Positions 8,228 through 17,327 of a DNA stretch of 64,000 nt are shown one piece after another. The DNA is from Ferruginibacter paludis (lineage in GTDB: Bacteria > Bacteroidota > Bacteroidia > Chitinophagales > Chitinophagaceae): NCBI RefSeq assembly GCF_030409685.1, contig NZ_JAUFQJ010000014.1, positions 1-64,000 on the forward strand, written 5' to 3'. A program made the translations under genes and the position numbers. Within the stretch, counting starts at the first letter, position 1. Every line of letters begins with the position of its first letter. Below the pieces are notes generated by a model. The model was not told the origin of the DNA. It saw only the letters and a list, made by a program, of their open reading frames with translations, and did not search any database.

Positions 8228-9274
8228 TTACTTTAAACTTGCCATGTCAATTACAAACCGATATTTCACATCATTTTTCAACATTCTTTCATATGCTTCG
8301 TTGATGTATTGCATTGGTATAACTTCTACATCCGCCACAATATTTTTTTCGGCGCAAAAGTCGAGCATTTCCTGTGTCTCGTCTGTACCGCCAATCATAG
8401 AGCCGATGATACAACGACGATTTTTGATTAGTTCAAAAGTGTTTACTTTGGGTTGGTCGCTGGGCAAACCTACTACCAGTAACTTACCATTTAAATCCAG
8501 CAGCTTCAGATAAATTTCATAATCGTGGTTGCCGCTTACTGCATCCAGTACCACATCAAAATGGCTCTCCAGTTTTTTCATTGCTTCTGTATCAGAACTC
8601 AGCACAAAATGATGCGCCCCCAGCTTACGGGCATCCTGTTCTTTAGAAGGTGACGTGCTTAACATGGTTACTTCTGCCCCCATCGCTACTGCAAACTTTA
8701 CCGCCATGTGTCCGAGTCCGCCAAGGCCGGCTACGGCCACTTTATCACCCGGCTGTACATGGGCATATTTTAAAGGAGAATAGGTGGTAATGCCTGCGCA
8801 CAACAAAGGAGCAACTCCAGCCAGATCAAGCGAATCCGAAACATGATACACCCATCTTTCATCACAAACAATTTGTGTACTGTAGCCACCTTGTGCAATG
8901 GTTTTCTTATCTCTTTCATAACCGTTGTAAGTACCTGTCATTCCTTCTGCGCAATATTGTTCCATGTACTTTTTACAGGGTTTACATTCGCGGCAACTAT
9001 CTATCATTACGCCTATCCCCGCTGTTTGACCTGCAGTAAATTTGGTTACACCACTACCCACCCCAATTACTTTGCCCACAATTTCATGTCCCGGAACCAT
9101 TGGATACATGGAGCCGCCCCATTCATTCCTTGCCTGGTGCAGGTCGCTGTGGCAAACGCCTGAAAACAAAATTTCAATCAGCACATCCTGTTCTCTTAAA
9201 TCTCTTCTTTCAAAATCAATCGGCGTTAATGGAGAGGTTGCGCTTTGTGCTGCATATGCTTTTACTGGTATCAC
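8228..9274 (-). CDS. Zinc-dependent NAD(P) alcohol dehydrogenase
   Basis: 348 aa medium-chain dehydrogenase of the YahK/cinnamyl-alcohol group. Catalytic zinc ligands C41 (GVCHSD) and H63-E64 (PGHE) are present. The structural zinc Cys set is C94, C97, C100 and C108. The Rossmann motif GLGGLGHMAVK follows near 190. It reduces aldehydes or oxidises alcohols; the real substrate is unknown. It starts 19 bases after the rpiA stop on the same strand, so the two genes probably form an operon with rpiA first. Confidence 0.93.
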   Translation of the reverse strand: MIPVKAYAAQSATSPLTPIDFERRDLREQDVLIEILFSGVCHSDLHQARNEWGGSMYPMVPGHEIVGKVIGVGSGVTKFTAGQTAGIGVMIDSCRECKPCKKYMEQYCAEGMTGTYNGYERDKKTIAQGGYSTQIVCDERWVYHVSDSLDLAGVAPLLCAGITTYSPLKYAHVQPGDKVAVAGLGGLGHMAVKFAVAMGAEVTMLSTSPSKEQDARKLGAHHFVLSSDTEAMKKLESHFDVVLDAVSGNHDYEIYLKLLDLNGKLLVVGLPSDQPKVNTFELIKNRRCIIGSMIGGTDETQEMLDFCAEKNIVADVEVIPMQYINEAYERMLKNDVKYRFVIDMASLK

Positions 9275-9293
9275 CTTTTTAATTTTTATATTG

Positions 9294-9974
9294 TTATTTT
9301 TCTATAATCTGTATGCCTTCATTCCCTGCAATAATTACTTTAGTAACCAGGTTATAAAACAACGATGTTTCCACAACTCCGGTGATGTTTTTCATGGTCA
9401 AATTCAGTGATTCCAAATCAGGCCATTTGTCAAACCACACATCCATCAGATAATTACCATTGTCTGTAATGGTGGCGCCATCCTTCTTATTTCCCATGCG
9501 CAGATCGGTTTTTGTGCCGGGAAATAATTGCTGAATGCGTGCGGTAACGTAGCGCAGTGCTTCGGGCAACAATTCAATTACCAACGGACATTGGGTCGTA
9601 AACCGGTCTACATATTTTGAATCATCGCCAGCAATAATAAACCGGGTTGCCATTGCCGCCAGTAGTTTTTCCCGGGTGTGGATGCCGCCACCACTTTTCA
9701 GCGCCTGCAAATTATGATCTACCTGGTCGCAACCATCAAAATACAAATCGATTTTTTCAACATCTGCTGCCGGCAATACTGTAAAGCCATTCTGCAGTAA
9801 CAACTGGCGTGTTGTAAAAGAAGAAGTGAGCAATTGTATTTGTAACCCATTTTGAACCTGCTCCGCCAACCAGGTTACCATATATGCAATGGTGGACCCG
9901 GCTCCCAAACCAATTACCTGCCCGGACTGTATCAACCCTGCAGCTTTTACTGCGGCAGCTTTTTTAAAATCCAT
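9294..9974 (-). CDS. rpiA: Ribose-5-phosphate isomerase A
   Basis: 226 aa. Interconverts ribose 5-phosphate and ribulose 5-phosphate in the non-oxidative pentose phosphate pathway. Seen motifs are GLGAGSTIAYMV near the N-terminus (phosphate loop), DLYFDGCDQVD with the catalytic Asp pair, and KSGGGIHTREKLLA (active-site Lys/Glu). Length is normal for RpiA. It heads a two-gene unit with the alcohol dehydrogenase. Confidence 0.95.
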   Translation of the reverse strand: MDFKKAAAVKAAGLIQSGQVIGLGAGSTIAYMVTWLAEQVQNGLQIQLLTSSFTTRQLLLQNGFTVLPAADVEKIDLYFDGCDQVDHNLQALKSGGGIHTREKLLAAMATRFIIAGDDSKYVDRFTTQCPLVIELLPEALRYVTARIQQLFPGTKTDLRMGNKKDGATITDNGNYLMDVWFDKWPDLESLNLTMKNITGVVETSLFYNLVTKVIIAGNEGIQIIEK

Positions 9975-10612
9975 GCTTCTCTTTAATTTATTATTATAAT
10001 TTAATGTTGGCCGTTATACACACGAATGATTCTTAACTCAATATTGCAATGTCAGTACAAATATAAGTGCACCGTTAGTAGTTTCATTCACTGGTATAGA
10101 TTTAACCTTTGCAACGGGATGTAAGTCATTCGCGGGGTAACTAAAATGTTTAAGTCCTTGCAGAAGGAAATTTTTACGGAGACAAAAGCAGCTATAAAAA
10201 AAGCTGCCTGAAATTAATCAGACAGCTTATTCCTCTTAAAAATCCCCGGGCTATTTTTATTTTAATCAGCAGTTTTCTGCTGCGCTTTTACACTACAATG
10301 CTGTTTGAGTACGCCCCATTCGTTCTTAAGCAATTTATCTACGTATTGGAATTAAAAAAGGTTGCCTGAGGGAAAAGATATTTTTTTTCCTCCATCCTCT
10401 CTTTGCAAACATTCATGCATTAACACAGTCACTTCAACACCGGAATGGAATTGCTGGATCTGATTTCCCGGAATTTCTTTGCTTACCTCAATATTAAAAC
10501 CACCGGTAAAATTTTACATTAGGTTATTAAATATGTTTTTTATCCTGAGCAAAAAGTTATTTTTAGTTATGATAATTCCATTTTCTATGAGATTAGTAAT
10601 TTTAAACGCATA
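9975..10612. other. Intergenic region with decayed gene tail
   Basis: 638 bases without a full gene. On the minus strand an open stretch ending with TAA at 10262-10264 reads DKLLKNEWGVLKQHCSVKA... and then stops upstream at about 10350. It is followed by a good minus-strand terminator at 10195-10228. A coding tail with its own terminator but no start suggests the remains of a small lost gene; I do not recognise the family. The rest looks non-coding. Confidence 0.3.
10195..10228 (-). terminator. Rho-independent terminator, minus orientation
   Basis: Hairpin with arms about 10201-10211 and 10217-10228 (one bulge). The uridine tract lies on the minus strand (A run 10196-10202 on plus). It follows the decayed reading frame that ends at 10262, not any intact gene. 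Confidence 0.6.
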
Positions 10613-13225
10613 ATGTTGGAGAAGGTAGAAAAGGAACGGTTATACCGTTCAAACAATAATAAAAACTGGAAAAAGTGGGGGCCATATTTGTCTGACAGGC
10701 AATGGGGTACCGTAAGAGAAGATTATAGTCCGAATGGAAATACGTGGAACTATATCAACCACGACCTGGCCCGAAGTTATGCTTATCGTTGGGGCGAGGA
10801 AGGCATAGCCGGCTTTTGCGACAGTGACCAGATTTTATGCCTGGCGCCGGCATTCTGGAACGGTAAAGATTCTATTTTAAAAGAGCGGCTTTTTGGTTTA
10901 ACCAACGGGGAAGGCAATCATGGTGAAGATGTAAAGGAACTATACTTTCATTTAGACTCCTCGCCTACCCACTCGTACTGCAAATTCCTTTACAAATATC
11001 CCCAGCAGGCATTCCCTTATCTTGACCTGGTAGATAAAAATAAAAAAGACCGGTTAAGCCCTGAATATGAATTGATGGATACGGGCATCTTTAAAGACAA
11101 CCGTTATTTTGATTGTTATATTGAATATGCCAAAGATGAAATAAATGATATTTTGATGAAGGTTACGGTGCACAACCGCGGGCCTGAAGCAGCCACCATC
11201 CATGTATTACCGCACCTGTGGTTCCGCAATTTCTGGAAACACAATCCCCGTTTTACCAGGCCCGAAATTGTTTCACTTTCACCCAATTGCCTGCAAACAA
11301 ACTCGGCCCGCAATGGCAGTTTCTATTTTTATCACGAAGGCGGTGAGCAATTGTTTTGTGATAATGAAACCAATAACCAGCGGATGTACAACAGGCCGAA
11401 TGACATGCCCTTTGTAAAGGATGGCATCAACAACTATGTCATCCACAAAGAGCAAACAGTCAATACAAAAAAACAAGGTACCAAAGCCGCCGTTTGGTTA
11501 AAAGAAACCATTCAGCCCGGCGCATCCGCCACCTTTAAAGTAAGATTAAGCAAATACCAGCTGGAAAATCCCTGGACTAAATTTGATGAAATTTTTGACA
11601 AGCGCCTGGCCGATACGGATCAATATTATGAGGAGCTATCACCAAAAAAATTATCAACCGAACATCAAAGTTTGCTTCGTAGCACCGTGAGCGGTTTGCT
11701 ATGGACCAAACAGTTTTATTACCTCGATGTATTTAAATGGTTGTTTGGCGAACCTGGCGAAACACCACCCCAGCGAAGTCATCAACGCAATTATGACTGG
11801 CAACATCTTACCTGCCGCAACATTATTTCCATGCCGGATAAATGGGAGTATCCCTGGTTTGCTGCCTGGGATCTTGCGTTTCATGCCGCCACTTTTATAC
11901 ATGTAGATCCTGATTTTGCCAAGCAGCAGTTGCTGGTTGTGTTGCGGGAATATTACATGCATCCCAACGGACAAATTCCGGCATACGAGTGGAATTTCAG
12001 TGACGTCAATCCGCCGGTACATGCCTGGAGTGTTTGGTACGTGTATGAAGCGGATAAGAAAAAAACGGGCAAGCCTGACTGGGATTTCCTGGAAAGGGCT
12101 TTTCAGAAATTGCTCATGAATTTTACCTGGTGGGTAAACCAAAAGGATGCCAACGGAACCGATATTTTTGAAGGTGGGTTTCTTGGCCTGGATAATATTG
12201 GTGTGTTTGACAGAAATCATATGCCGCCCGGTATTAAAAAATTACAGCAGGCAGATGCTACGAGCTGGATGGCCATGTACGCTATCAATATGTTGCACAT
12301 GTCGCTGGAACTGGCACAGCATAACCAGGCATATGAAGAATCGGCCGCCAAATTTTTCCGGCATTTTTTAAATATTGGCTGGGCGATGCACCACATGGGG
12401 AAGAAAGATATTTCCTTGTGGGACGAAGATGATGCTTTTTATTATGATGCCATACAATTTGAAAACGGCGCCAGCCAGCGATTAAAAATCCGTTCTTTAG
12501 TGGGCATTATTCCATTATTGGCTGTTGAAATTATCCATGGCAGCGTGTTTAAAAATTTGCCTCAATTTAACACCCGTTTGGAAGTGATCAGGCTTACGCG
12601 GCCTGACCTGACCCGGATCATTTCCGGCATTGATAACAAGAACAAGGATGGCAATTATTTATTTGCCATTATGATTGATGACCGCCTGGAAAGCTTACTG
12701 AAAAGGCTGCTGGACGAAGCGGAGTTTTTATCCGATTATGGCATTCGTTCGCTCTCCCGCTGCCACAAGGATAAGCCCTATGAATTTGGCTACCAGGGCA
12801 ATAATTACAGTATTCAATATGAACCCGGTGAAAGCTCCAGTTCCATGTTTGGTGGTAACTCCAACTGGCGTGGCCCCATCTGGCTGCCACTGAATTACCT
12901 CATCATTAATTCTATTCGTAAATACCATACTTATTATGGCGACAGTTACCACTTTGAATTTCCGGCTGGTTCGGGAAATATGTTAAGCCTGAAACACATT
13001 GCCAATGCCCTGACTAAAAGAATTCTAAAAATATTTGAACGCAATGAAGGCGGACAATTTCAATACCATGCCAGCGATCAGCCTTTATGGAGCAAGGAAA
13101 ATTTTAAAGAGCATCACCTGTTTTATGAATTCTTTCATGGAGATACCGGCCAGGGTTTGGGGGCCTCTCATCAAACCGGATGGACGGCTTTGATTGCTAA
13201 TTTATTGCTGGAGATGGATGAATAA
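10613..13225 (+). CDS. GH63/MGH1-type glucosidase
   Basis: 870 aa, with no signal peptide, so cytosolic. Bacterial relatives of mannosyl-oligosaccharide glucosidase, often annotated simply as glucosidase, share this length and the segments WGPYLSDRQWGTVREDYS near the N-terminus, WEYPWFAAWDLAFHA near residue 410 (catalytic Asp region of the (alpha/alpha)6 barrel), EGGFLGLDNIGVFDR near 525, and GGNSNWRGPIWLP near 745. It probably removes alpha-linked glucose from oligosaccharides or glucosylglycerate-like compounds; the substrate cannot be read from sequence. It is a single gene with a 400-base leader region containing no other ORF. Confidence 0.88.
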   Translation: MLEKVEKERLYRSNNNKNWKKWGPYLSDRQWGTVREDYSPNGNTWNYINHDLARSYAYRWGEEGIAGFCDSDQILCLAPAFWNGKDSILKERLFGLTNGEGNHGEDVKELYFHLDSSPTHSYCKFLYKYPQQAFPYLDLVDKNKKDRLSPEYELMDTGIFKDNRYFDCYIEYAKDEINDILMKVTVHNRGPEAATIHVLPHLWFRNFWKHNPRFTRPEIVSLSPNCLQTNSARNGSFYFYHEGGEQLFCDNETNNQRMYNRPNDMPFVKDGINNYVIHKEQTVNTKKQGTKAAVWLKETIQPGASATFKVRLSKYQLENPWTKFDEIFDKRLADTDQYYEELSPKKLSTEHQSLLRSTVSGLLWTKQFYYLDVFKWLFGEPGETPPQRSHQRNYDWQHLTCRNIISMPDKWEYPWFAAWDLAFHAATFIHVDPDFAKQQLLVVLREYYMHPNGQIPAYEWNFSDVNPPVHAWSVWYVYEADKKKTGKPDWDFLERAFQKLLMNFTWWVNQKDANGTDIFEGGFLGLDNIGVFDRNHMPPGIKKLQQADATSWMAMYAINMLHMSLELAQHNQAYEESAAKFFRHFLNIGWAMHHMGKKDISLWDEDDAFYYDAIQFENGASQRLKIRSLVGIIPLLAVEIIHGSVFKNLPQFNTRLEVIRLTRPDLTRIISGIDNKNKDGNYLFAIMIDDRLESLLKRLLDEAEFLSDYGIRSLSRCHKDKPYEFGYQGNNYSIQYEPGESSSSMFGGNSNWRGPIWLPLNYLIINSIRKYHTYYGDSYHFEFPAGSGNMLSLKHIANALTKRILKIFERNEGGQFQYHASDQPLWSKENFKEHHLFYEFFHGDTGQGLGASHQTGWTALIANLLLEMDE

Positions 13226-13257
13226 TAAACCTGGCAAACGGGGCGTTGCAGATGCTG

Positions 13258-13971
13258 TCAAAATTTGAATGTTACAATTACCGGAACATGATCACTGTAT
13301 TGTTTCCAGAAATCATAGTCCCCAATTTCGACTTGTTCAATTTTGTCCATCATATCTGAAGAAGCAAAACAATAATCAAGGTGATAGGGTTTGTCTTTAT
13401 GCCGGTAAAGATAAAATGTGGGATGTAGCTCCTGCCCCTGTACCTGTTGATGATGCGAATGATAGCAGCTAACAATACCTTTTTGCTCCAGGCGCTTTAC
13501 TACATTTGAATGATTGCCTTCCCTGTATTTTCTGTCCCAGATGGTGTTGCTGTTAAAATCGCCAATGAGGATGGTTTGTTTTGTCTTTATTTTTTTATCG
13601 TAATAATGAAGGGCTTTCCAAACCTGCTCAACGTACTGTCCGTCGGGATCTGCAGGATTGTTTGCCCAAACCGCATATAATGTAAAGTCGCAATGGCCAC
13701 CGGTAACCGCAACCGGTATAATCATTTTCAATTCCGGGTTATGATTTTTAAGCAGTTTTAATTTGAAGCTGCCATACGAAAAAATACCAAGACCCTTATG
13801 TTGATTGGTGCCGTACCAAAGCATGTCAGTTGGCTGCTGTATACCTTCACCAAATGCCAAATTTTCAATGCATTCACATTCGGGAACAATTAAAATATCT
13901 GGCTTATACTTCAGGATGAAAGACGCCTTTTTTCTAAAGGCCATATTGCAGTTCCATGTAATAATTGTCAT
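13258..13971 (-). CDS. Endonuclease/exonuclease/phosphatase family protein
   Basis: 237 aa EEP-fold protein. N-terminal TWNCNMAFRKKA, the metal-binding GDFNSNTIWD near 140, and the C-terminal SDHVPVIV near 228 are the expected catalytic segments. The fold covers nucleases and phosphodiesterases, so the substrate could be nucleic acid, a phosphoinositide-like lipid or a small molecule. No signal peptide is visible. It is convergent with the GH63 gene with only about 30 bases between. Confidence 0.88.
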   Translation of the reverse strand: MTIITWNCNMAFRKKASFILKYKPDILIVPECECIENLAFGEGIQQPTDMLWYGTNQHKGLGIFSYGSFKLKLLKNHNPELKMIIPVAVTGGHCDFTLYAVWANNPADPDGQYVEQVWKALHYYDKKIKTKQTILIGDFNSNTIWDRKYREGNHSNVVKRLEQKGIVSCYHSHHQQVQGQELHPTFYLYRHKDKPYHLDYCFASSDMMDKIEQVEIGDYDFWKQYSDHVPVIVTFKF

Positions 13972-14055
13972 AACCCGGATTACTTTTTAATTATTAAACC
14001 GCAAGAAGCTTTACAAAACCCCCTTTCATATTCGCGTATAAACAATTGCTGCTTT

Positions 14056-14424
14056 TTAGCCGTTGTTAAATTGCCCGAAGTGCCAGAGAATGCCGGAAGG
14101 ATCATGCAAAAAACACTCGCTGCCCCACGGCTCGTTTTTAACAGGCGTTAGTCTCACACCAGCATATTTACCCTCGAGGTTCAAAGCGAGTAATTCTCTC
14201 CAGTAACGGTTAACATCATCCACTTCCAAAAAAATCATCGAATTATCTACCCAATCCTTCACCCAGGCATTCTGCAAGTAAAACCCCAGTACGCCGGTTT
14301 TAAACAAACACATATCAGGTGACAGTACTATTTCTTCAAAACCAAGATCCCGGTAAAAGGCTCTTGAAAGTTCATAGTCTTTGGCGCCAATGAATGGCCG
14401 GATTGAAATGGCATTATGGTTCAT
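14056..14424 (-). CDS. VOC (glyoxalase/bleomycin-resistance) family protein
   Basis: About 122 aa from the ATG at 14424 (MNHNAISIRPF); an upstream ATG at 14451 would add nine residues without family likeness. One VOC module is seen: RAFYRDLGFEE in the first half and the C-terminal LHDPSGILWHFGQ, typical of the fold. The family includes isomerases, dioxygenases and antibiotic-binding proteins; metal ligands cannot be assigned with confidence and no function is claimed. It sits downstream of the divergent Gfo/Idh oxidoreductase. Confidence 0.8.
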   Translation of the reverse strand: MNHNAISIRPFIGAKDYELSRAFYRDLGFEEIVLSPDMCLFKTGVLGFYLQNAWVKDWVDNSMIFLEVDDVNRYWRELLALNLEGKYAGVRLTPVKNEPWGSECFLHDPSGILWHFGQFNNG

Positions 14425-14588
14425 TGTTTTACTTTTTGTGGTGAATATCATTTGGCTCTTTCTTTAGTATTATCTTAAAACTCCATACTGCAATAAGGCC
14501 GTATTTTAAAGCAAGATAATATATTTTGCAGCAGGTGTTCACGGCAAAAGGCTGTTCAGTAAATTTGGTAAACAATAAAATTCATTAC

Positions 14589-15989
14589 ATGTCAAAACAA
14601 ACCCAATCATCCCGCAGGCGTTTTTTGCAGCAGATCGGTGCCACCGGTATGCTAGCTGTAGCTGCCCCGTTAAGTACCCTGGCTGCACGGGAAAAGGCAG
14701 AAGAAAGAACACTGTTTTATGAAAAGAAAATTTCAACAGGCGATACCATCCGCCTTGGCGTAATTGGATATGGTATACAGGGACATTTTGACCTGGACAC
14801 AGCGTTAAAAGTACCCGGTGTAGAGCTGGCAGGTATATGTGATTTGTATACTGGCCGGCTGGTAAATGCAAAAGAAAAGTTTGGCGACAGTCTTTTTACA
14901 ACAAGGAATTATAAAGAGCTGCTTGACAAATCTGATATAGATGCGGTGATTATCGCCACTACGGATTGCTGGCATGCCCGCATTGCAAAAGATGCACTGG
15001 CAAAAGGCAAAGCTGTGTATTGTGAAAAACCAATGGTGTACAAAATAAGTGAAGGTGCTGGTGTAATTGAAGCTCAAAAAAAATCGGGTAAAGTATTGCA
15101 GGTAGGCAGTCAGCGGGTAAGCAGTATTGGCCTTGCAAAAGCAAAAGAATTATTAGCCGCAGGTGAAATAGGAAAACTAAATATGGTGAATGCGGTGTAC
15201 GACCGGCAAAGTTCCATCGGTGCGTGGGAGTATACTATACCAAAAGATGCCAATGCAGAAACCACCGACTGGAATAAGTTTATTGAGGTAACAGCAAAAA
15301 TGGAATATGATGCTAAAAAGTTTTTCTGGTGGCGTGCATTTAAAGAAGTAGGTACGGGCGTAGCGGGAGATTTGTTTATTCATTTGCTGAGCGGCACGCA
15401 TTTTATAACCAATTCAAAAGGCCCGCAATCTATTTACGGTTCGGGCCAGTTCAGTTATTGGAAAGATGGCCGCAATATGCCGGATGTAATGGCCGGCGTG
15501 ATGCAATATGGTGATACACCTGAGCACCCGGCATTTCAGTTAACACTGCAGGTAAATTTTATCAGTGGCACAGGCGGGCAGGAAGTGATACGGTTTACAG
15601 GGTCAGAAGGTGTGATGGAAGTAAAAGGAAATGACATCACCATAAAGCATAGCCTGATGCCCGAAGCGCCCGGCTTTGGCGGCTATGATTCCCTTTTTAC
15701 TTTTTCCAAAAGCATGCAGGAAGAAATGCAGAAAGACTACGATGCAAAGTGGACAGCTGCACAAAAAAAGCGACCTGTAAAAGACGATGTAACATTTAAA
15801 GCACCGAAAGATTATAATGAACATTTAGATCACTTCACTAATTTTTTTGATTCCATACGAAAAGGTAAACCGGTAGTAGAAGATGCCATTTTTGGTTTCC
15901 GGGCAGCGGCACCCGCGTTATCGTGCAACGAAAGTTATTTTCAAAAGAAGATCATTCAGTGGGATCCGGTTAATATGAAACTGGTTTAA
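14589..15989 (+). CDS. Gfo/Idh/MocA family oxidoreductase, Tat-exported
   Basis: 466 aa from the ATG at 14589, chosen because it puts a twin-arginine signal (SSRRRFLQQIGATG) at the very N-terminus. The Rossmann domain begins with RLGVIGYGIQGHF, and the conserved EKPMVYK follows near 155. The C-terminal half is the substrate-binding domain. Such Tat-exported oxidoreductases are frequent in Bacteroidota and Planctomycetota and act on sugars or sugar alcohols in the periplasm with NAD(P) bound before export; the substrate is unknown. A terminator at 16010-16047 ends the transcript. Confidence 0.92.
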   Translation: MSKQTQSSRRRFLQQIGATGMLAVAAPLSTLAAREKAEERTLFYEKKISTGDTIRLGVIGYGIQGHFDLDTALKVPGVELAGICDLYTGRLVNAKEKFGDSLFTTRNYKELLDKSDIDAVIIATTDCWHARIAKDALAKGKAVYCEKPMVYKISEGAGVIEAQKKSGKVLQVGSQRVSSIGLAKAKELLAAGEIGKLNMVNAVYDRQSSIGAWEYTIPKDANAETTDWNKFIEVTAKMEYDAKKFFWWRAFKEVGTGVAGDLFIHLLSGTHFITNSKGPQSIYGSGQFSYWKDGRNMPDVMAGVMQYGDTPEHPAFQLTLQVNFISGTGGQEVIRFTGSEGVMEVKGNDITIKHSLMPEAPGFGGYDSLFTFSKSMQEEMQKDYDAKWTAAQKKRPVKDDVTFKAPKDYNEHLDHFTNFFDSIRKGKPVVEDAIFGFRAAAPALSCNESYFQKKIIQWDPVNMKLV

Positions 15990-16009
15990 CATTCACACAT
16001 TCCAATATT

Positions 16010-16047
16010 ACAGCACAGTACTTTTTTAAAACGCTGTGCTGTTTTTT
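16010..16047 (+). terminator. Rho-independent terminator after Gfo/Idh gene
   Basis: Nine-base perfect stem (16010-16018 with 16034-16042, ACAGCACAG/CTGTGCTGT) followed by a run of T, 20 bases after the stop codon. Confidence 0.8.
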
Positions 16048-16145
16048 ATTTACAGGTGCGAATGTCTTAAACAACAAAATATAATGCCGGTAAATAACTT
16101 TGCAGATAAAAAATTGATTTGTTTACGCTGGTGATATTACCATTG

Positions 16146-16565
16146 CTATTCGCTCTTGCTTACTGCTTGCTTAACTATTGCCTTGTTATACATAAACAAT
16201 AAAACAATATACACCAACCACACAATGGAGAATGCAATGAGACCTTTGAGATTGGATTGCACATCTTCCGGATCAAAACGACCGTGTATTTTTACATGCA
16301 ATAATTTGTTGGAATATTCCTGCGCATACTCAACGCCTATTCCAAATAAAAAAAGGAAAATAAATATCAATACATGAAGGCTTATTTTTCTGCCGGCAAA
16401 TAACACATTCAAAAAGGCAGCCGCTAAAAAATAAAATGCAGCGTGCAGTTCCTTGTCAATATGCCGGAAGCCGGATGGAAGCTTTACCATGAAACCAATA
16501 ACAGATGCTGCAAGAAAAGCAGTCACCAACAATATTTTAGTCCAGTTATTGATTGGTAATTTCAT
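16146..16565 (-). CDS. VanZ-like membrane protein
   Basis: 139 aa with four likely membrane helices (about 10-26, 40-57, 63-79, 107-127). The spacing, the HIDKELHAAFYF segment and the EYAQEY motif after helix 3 match VanZ-like proteins, which in some species add low-level teicoplanin resistance and otherwise have no defined role. In Bacteroidota the family is common in housekeeping settings, so resistance should not be assumed. Stands alone, with more than 100 bases on each side. Confidence 0.8.
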   Translation of the reverse strand: MKLPINNWTKILLVTAFLAASVIGFMVKLPSGFRHIDKELHAAFYFLAAAFLNVLFAGRKISLHVLIFIFLFLFGIGVEYAQEYSNKLLHVKIHGRFDPEDVQSNLKGLIAFSIVWLVYIVLLFMYNKAIVKQAVSKSE

Positions 16566-16721
16566 TGATTGATGACATTGTGTTAAGTGTCAAAAATAGG
16601 ACTTCAGTCTCACTAACAATACTTTCAGCAAACAATGTTTCTGTTAAAAAATAAGCAAGTAAAAATTGCAGGATTGAAAAACAAAGTTATGCAGGAGCAA
16701 GGTCTTCTAGTTACCTGTTGC

Positions 16722-17270
16722 TCATTTCCGGTAAGGATAATTTCTATCGTCGGGAATATTGTTTACAATAATTGCCACGAGTAACAGAACTAAAACGCCA
16801 CTCATTACAGGGGAGAGTACATAATAAAAGCCCAGGCTTTTTATTTTTTGAGAACCGATATTAGCTATCAATGCCGTTGCACCGCCGGGCGGATGCATTG
16901 TTTTAGTTATCTGCATGGCCACAATAGAAAGCGATACTGCAAAGGCAGAACACAACCATATTTGATTGGGCAGTATACATTGTACCGTTACACCAATTAT
17001 CGCACAAACCAAATGCCCGCCTACCAGGTTGCGGGGTTGTGCCAGCGGGCTGTTGGTGGCGCCAAACACCAGCACGGCCGAGGCACCAAATGATCCGATC
17101 AGGAAAACATTATCACTATCACTTAATTTAGTTGTCTGAAGCAATCCAATTAATCCAATCCCTGCAAATGCGCCAATAAATGTCCACAGGTGATCAATGG
17201 GTTCTATAATAGTTTGCCGGTACACAACGTATTTAGCCAAACGGTAACTCCGCTTTATTTTTTGCTTCAC
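16722..17270 (-). CDS. HPP family integral membrane protein
   Basis: 182 aa with about four to five hydrophobic helices after a basic N-terminus. The family hallmark HPPGGAT is present in KTMHPPGGATAL near 125. Plant and cyanobacterial HPP proteins transport nitrite across membranes, which suggests an anion-transport role here by analogy only. It lies 57 bases downstream of the ClC gene on the same strand, and that gene is preceded by a Crp-type regulator, so the three could be one unit for anion movement. Confidence 0.85.
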   Translation of the reverse strand: MKQKIKRSYRLAKYVVYRQTIIEPIDHLWTFIGAFAGIGLIGLLQTTKLSDSDNVFLIGSFGASAVLVFGATNSPLAQPRNLVGGHLVCAIIGVTVQCILPNQIWLCSAFAVSLSIVAMQITKTMHPPGGATALIANIGSQKIKSLGFYYVLSPVMSGVLVLLLVAIIVNNIPDDRNYPYRK

Positions 17271-17327
17271 TGATTATTTATTTTGGATAGAAGGGCCAGG
17301 TTTGGCTTGTAAAAAACAGCGGCGCAT

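Noticed and set aside
11699-12220. 173-codon minus-strand ORF inside the GH63 gene
   Set aside because: Antisense to a well conserved enzyme, with no family match by eye.
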